Source: Salarias fasciatus
Lineage: Eukaryota; Chordata; Actinopteri; Blenniiformes; Blenniidae
Assembly (NCBI RefSeq): GCF_902148845.1
Contig: NW_021941230.1
Location: 15,339,797-15,403,796, forward strand
Reading direction: 5' to 3'
DNA: 64,000 nucleotides
The position numbers and the translations under genes are program-made. A model generated the notes under the pieces. That model was given only the letters and a program-made list of their open reading frames with translations. It did not search any database and was not told where the DNA came from. Positions within the stretch are counted from its first letter, which is position 1. Each line of letters opens with the position of its first letter. Below are positions 61,680 through 64,000 of the stretch, piece after piece.

Positions 61680-61828
61680 ACAAATTCTACGTGGCACGCT
61701 GTTTACAGTATGTACGTGTGTGTGTTTGCAGGTTTCCCCTCTTTGTAGCAGTGTATCAGATCTGTTTTGAGGGCAAAGAAGTGAAAGAGTTCATCACGTG
61801 CCTGCAGAACCATCCGGAGCACATGTGA
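59045..61828 (+). CDS. gpd1: Cytosolic NAD-dependent glycerol-3-phosphate dehydrogenase (GPD1 type), 8 exons
   Basis: Reduces dihydroxyacetone phosphate to sn-glycerol-3-phosphate with NADH, feeding glycerolipid synthesis and the glycerophosphate shuttle. Exons: 59045-59085, 59757-59934, 60163-60303, 60397-60535, 60637-60749, 60827-61060, 61522-61628, 61732-61828. The frame is open for 349 residues, exactly the human GPD1 length. Rossmann motif VGSGNWGSSIAKI at about residues 9-21; [63 protein letters not shown]; catalytic-lysine block [40 protein letters not shown]; and the GPD1 C-terminus [11 protein letters not shown]1L is less likely given that C-terminus. Teleosts carry several gpd1 copies and I cannot tell which one this is (a gpd1c-type copy is possible). 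Polyadenylation signal at 62094-62099. Confidence 0.92.
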
Positions 61829-61849
61829 GGGCACCAGGGCCGCACCTTC

Positions 61850-61872
61850 AGTCCACCACCAGCAGGGGGCGA
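61850..61872. promoter_or_regulatory. CTCF-like motif in the gpd1 3' UTR
   Basis: CCACCACCAGCAGGGGGCGA resembles the CTCF core CCASYAGGGGGCGC, 25 bases after the stop codon. Motif match only. Confidence 0.35.
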
Positions 61873-62118
61873 GAGCCCCTCATCCTGAAAGACGCACAAA
61901 CCACAAGGAGCAGTTATAACTCCTGTTTTTAAATCTCTCATTTCAAAATCAAAGCTGCACAGTTTACACTATAATACTACTTTTATCTGTTGTTTAAAAA
62001 CAGTTTGAAACACTTTTACCCCCTAAAGTGTCCTTAATGCTGTTAATCTTCAAACCAAGAATTGTCTTTTTGTTTTGTGAGTTCCAATTTTTAAATAAAA
62101 TGACTTCGTTGAGGTGCA

Positions 62119-62568
<450 letters not shown>

Positions 62569-62609
<41 letters not shown>
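62569..62609. repeat. (TG)n tract to the right of the inverted-repeat element
   Basis: About 20 TG units after GAGACTC. Confidence 0.95.
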
Positions 62610-62612
<3 letters not shown>

Positions 62613-62619
62613 TACATAT

Positions 62620-63400
62620 GGTGAAAGGCAGAAAGTGTAAACACTGTTTACTTCGCATCACTTCTCCCCCTGCTGACCCCCGGACACAATGGCCCCGGTG
62701 TCATCGGGGGTCATCGGGGGGCCTCGGTGGTCCAGAGGGGTTCCCACAGGTTCCCATGAGAACGCAGCGTCCCTCAGGTCTCCTCTCCCAGCTCACACTG
62801 TCATCGGGGCCTTTTTCAGGCCGGCCCCAGAGATGGCCTGATTCAAAGAGAGGACCCACCTTCACATGAAAGAGGAGCTTAATCACCAGGGTAACACACA
62901 CACATACACACATGCACACACACTGAGAGGCCCTTGGGACAGCACAGGGAGGATTGTTTGTGAACTTTTTGAGCTGTGAACCATAAAATGTAAAATGAGC
63001 CTCAACACAAAGAAACATCTCATCAAATGAACTGCAGTCCACCATGAACGAGTGCTCCAAACAAACACACCTCTCCTCACCTCTAATGCTCTGTGCTTAA
63101 CACGATTAAAGAGAAAACAATCAAAGCAAGGCTTTGAGGTAAGCAGTCGAAGCTGGAGTCAAATTACAATTAGAGCCATCAGGGATCCACATGAAAAGCA
63201 GGTAAGAATGAAGATCTTCCCCTGATGTAAGCCTGGATTTTATGTAAATTTATTGAATAATTAATTGTTCAAAAAAATTAAGAATAAGAATTACAACTAA
63301 TCTCATTTGCGCAACTTAAAAAAAAGATTGTCGAGCTCTATTTTCCATCCTATCCAATCAGAAAGCAAATTGATATCAACACTTCAACCTGATTGGTTGA
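62620..63400. other. Intergenic DNA downstream of gpd1
   Basis: No gene seen. A short direct repeat of TCATCGGGGG at 62700-62720 and a small CA tract at 62896-62922. Confidence 0.5.
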
Positions 63401-63404
63401 TCTT

Positions 63405-63504
63405 CAAAAACGCGGAAATGAACCCGGAAGTAAGCAGAAGCGTATTTCAATTTTAATTTTTGAAGCCCAAATAAGGAATGAAATGACGGGAACAGAACTT
63501 ACAG
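63405..63504 (+). promoter_or_regulatory. Candidate promoter and first exon of a gene running off the right edge
   Basis: An ETS-type site ACCCGGAAGT lies at about 63422-63431 in a small GC-richer island. About 50 bases on, an ATG (63483) opens MTGTELT and runs into a good donor ACAG|GTAAGT at 63504/63505. A second ETS-like CACTTCCGCGG lies at 63551. A later block with donor CCAG|GTAAGG near 63854 could be another 5' exon. The product is not recognisable from this little sequence. Confidence 0.3.
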
Positions 63505-64000
63505 GTAAGTTTTTGTTATCGTTTTATGATATTTTTATTATTTAGAAAACCACTTCCGCGGAAATGTCAAAGTTATGATGCACAGTTTTTTTGTTTTTGA
63601 AGGGACGTGAGCACGCGTGTCATAATAAACGTTTTTTTTTTTTGGAAGAACACTCCCCAATGTCCACGGAGAACTGTTTTCGATTTATATGAAGCTCTTG
63701 AATTTAAATAATTACGTTTTTTTTTCTCCCAGGACTACTAAAACTAACACCTTTAAGATTTTGAGGCCTTTATGCTCCAGTGGTCTACAAAGTCATGAAT
63801 TTTACAGCAGTGACTTTCCATTACTTCCATTTCCTTTACTCTCTTCCTCCAGGTAAGGAACTTGTAAACTTACAGCAACATCGTTCATAATGAAGGCTCT
63901 GTAATGGCTTGTAAAATGTAAAATTTTACACTAAGTGTCTGAAATGTTTTTTGAATGGAGTCCTCCTAAAATCAACACATTCCAGCTGTGACCCCTGAAG

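Overview
This window is vertebrate chromosomal DNA, most likely from a spiny-rayed (percomorph-like) teleost fish. The evidence is short GT-AG introns, very abundant (CA/TG)n microsatellites, small fragments of fish L2, L1, BEL/Pao, hAT and foldback elements, and seven multi-exon genes that look like orthologues of vertebrate genes. I rebuilt the exons by hand. In all seven genes the exon phases add up to an open frame, and the protein lengths come out close to the human ones as I remember them. The species cannot be fixed from the sequence.

Layout, left to right. The tail of an unseen + strand gene lies at about 1-415. sft2d2 (+, 636-2312) is a small four-span Golgi/endosome trafficking protein. 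It is followed by an L2 LINE fragment and about 3 kb of AT-rich spacer. tbx19/Tpit (+, 6195-11790) is a T-box factor with a decayed L1 LINE in its third intron. col5a2 (+, 14693-31182) encodes the pro-alpha2(V) fibrillar collagen chain in 52 coding exons. It carries a minisatellite, a 659-bp foldback element and a 981-bp hAT-like element in introns. A 9-kb gene-free stretch holds BEL/Pao fossil fragments. calcrl (-, 40224-42730) is a class B GPCR of the CGRP/adrenomedullin receptor. fam171b (-, 46942-51297) is a single-pass membrane protein. slain1 (-, 53023-57444) is a microtubule plus-end protein. gpd1-type cytosolic glycerol-3-phosphate dehydrogenase (+, 59045-61828) is divergent from slain1 behind a CCAAT-box cluster. 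A giant (TG)n tract, a small inverted-repeat element with TTAGGG-like repeats, and a possible promoter and first exon of another gene close the window.

The genes do not form an operon or a shared pathway; this is ordinary eukaryotic synteny. sft2d2-tbx19 corresponds to a human 1q24 neighbourhood and col5a2-calcrl-fam171b to human 2q32, here joined to slain1 and gpd1. I found no sign of a novel multi-gene system. The most interesting signals are: many 3' splice sites built directly on (TG)n runs, including the one before the VWC exon of col5a2; fused collagen exons that still give exactly 338 Gly-X-Y triplets; loss of the usual C-propeptide glycosylation sequon; a roughly 250-bp-arm hairpin in a col5a2 intron; and a triple-CCAAT promoter in front of gpd1.
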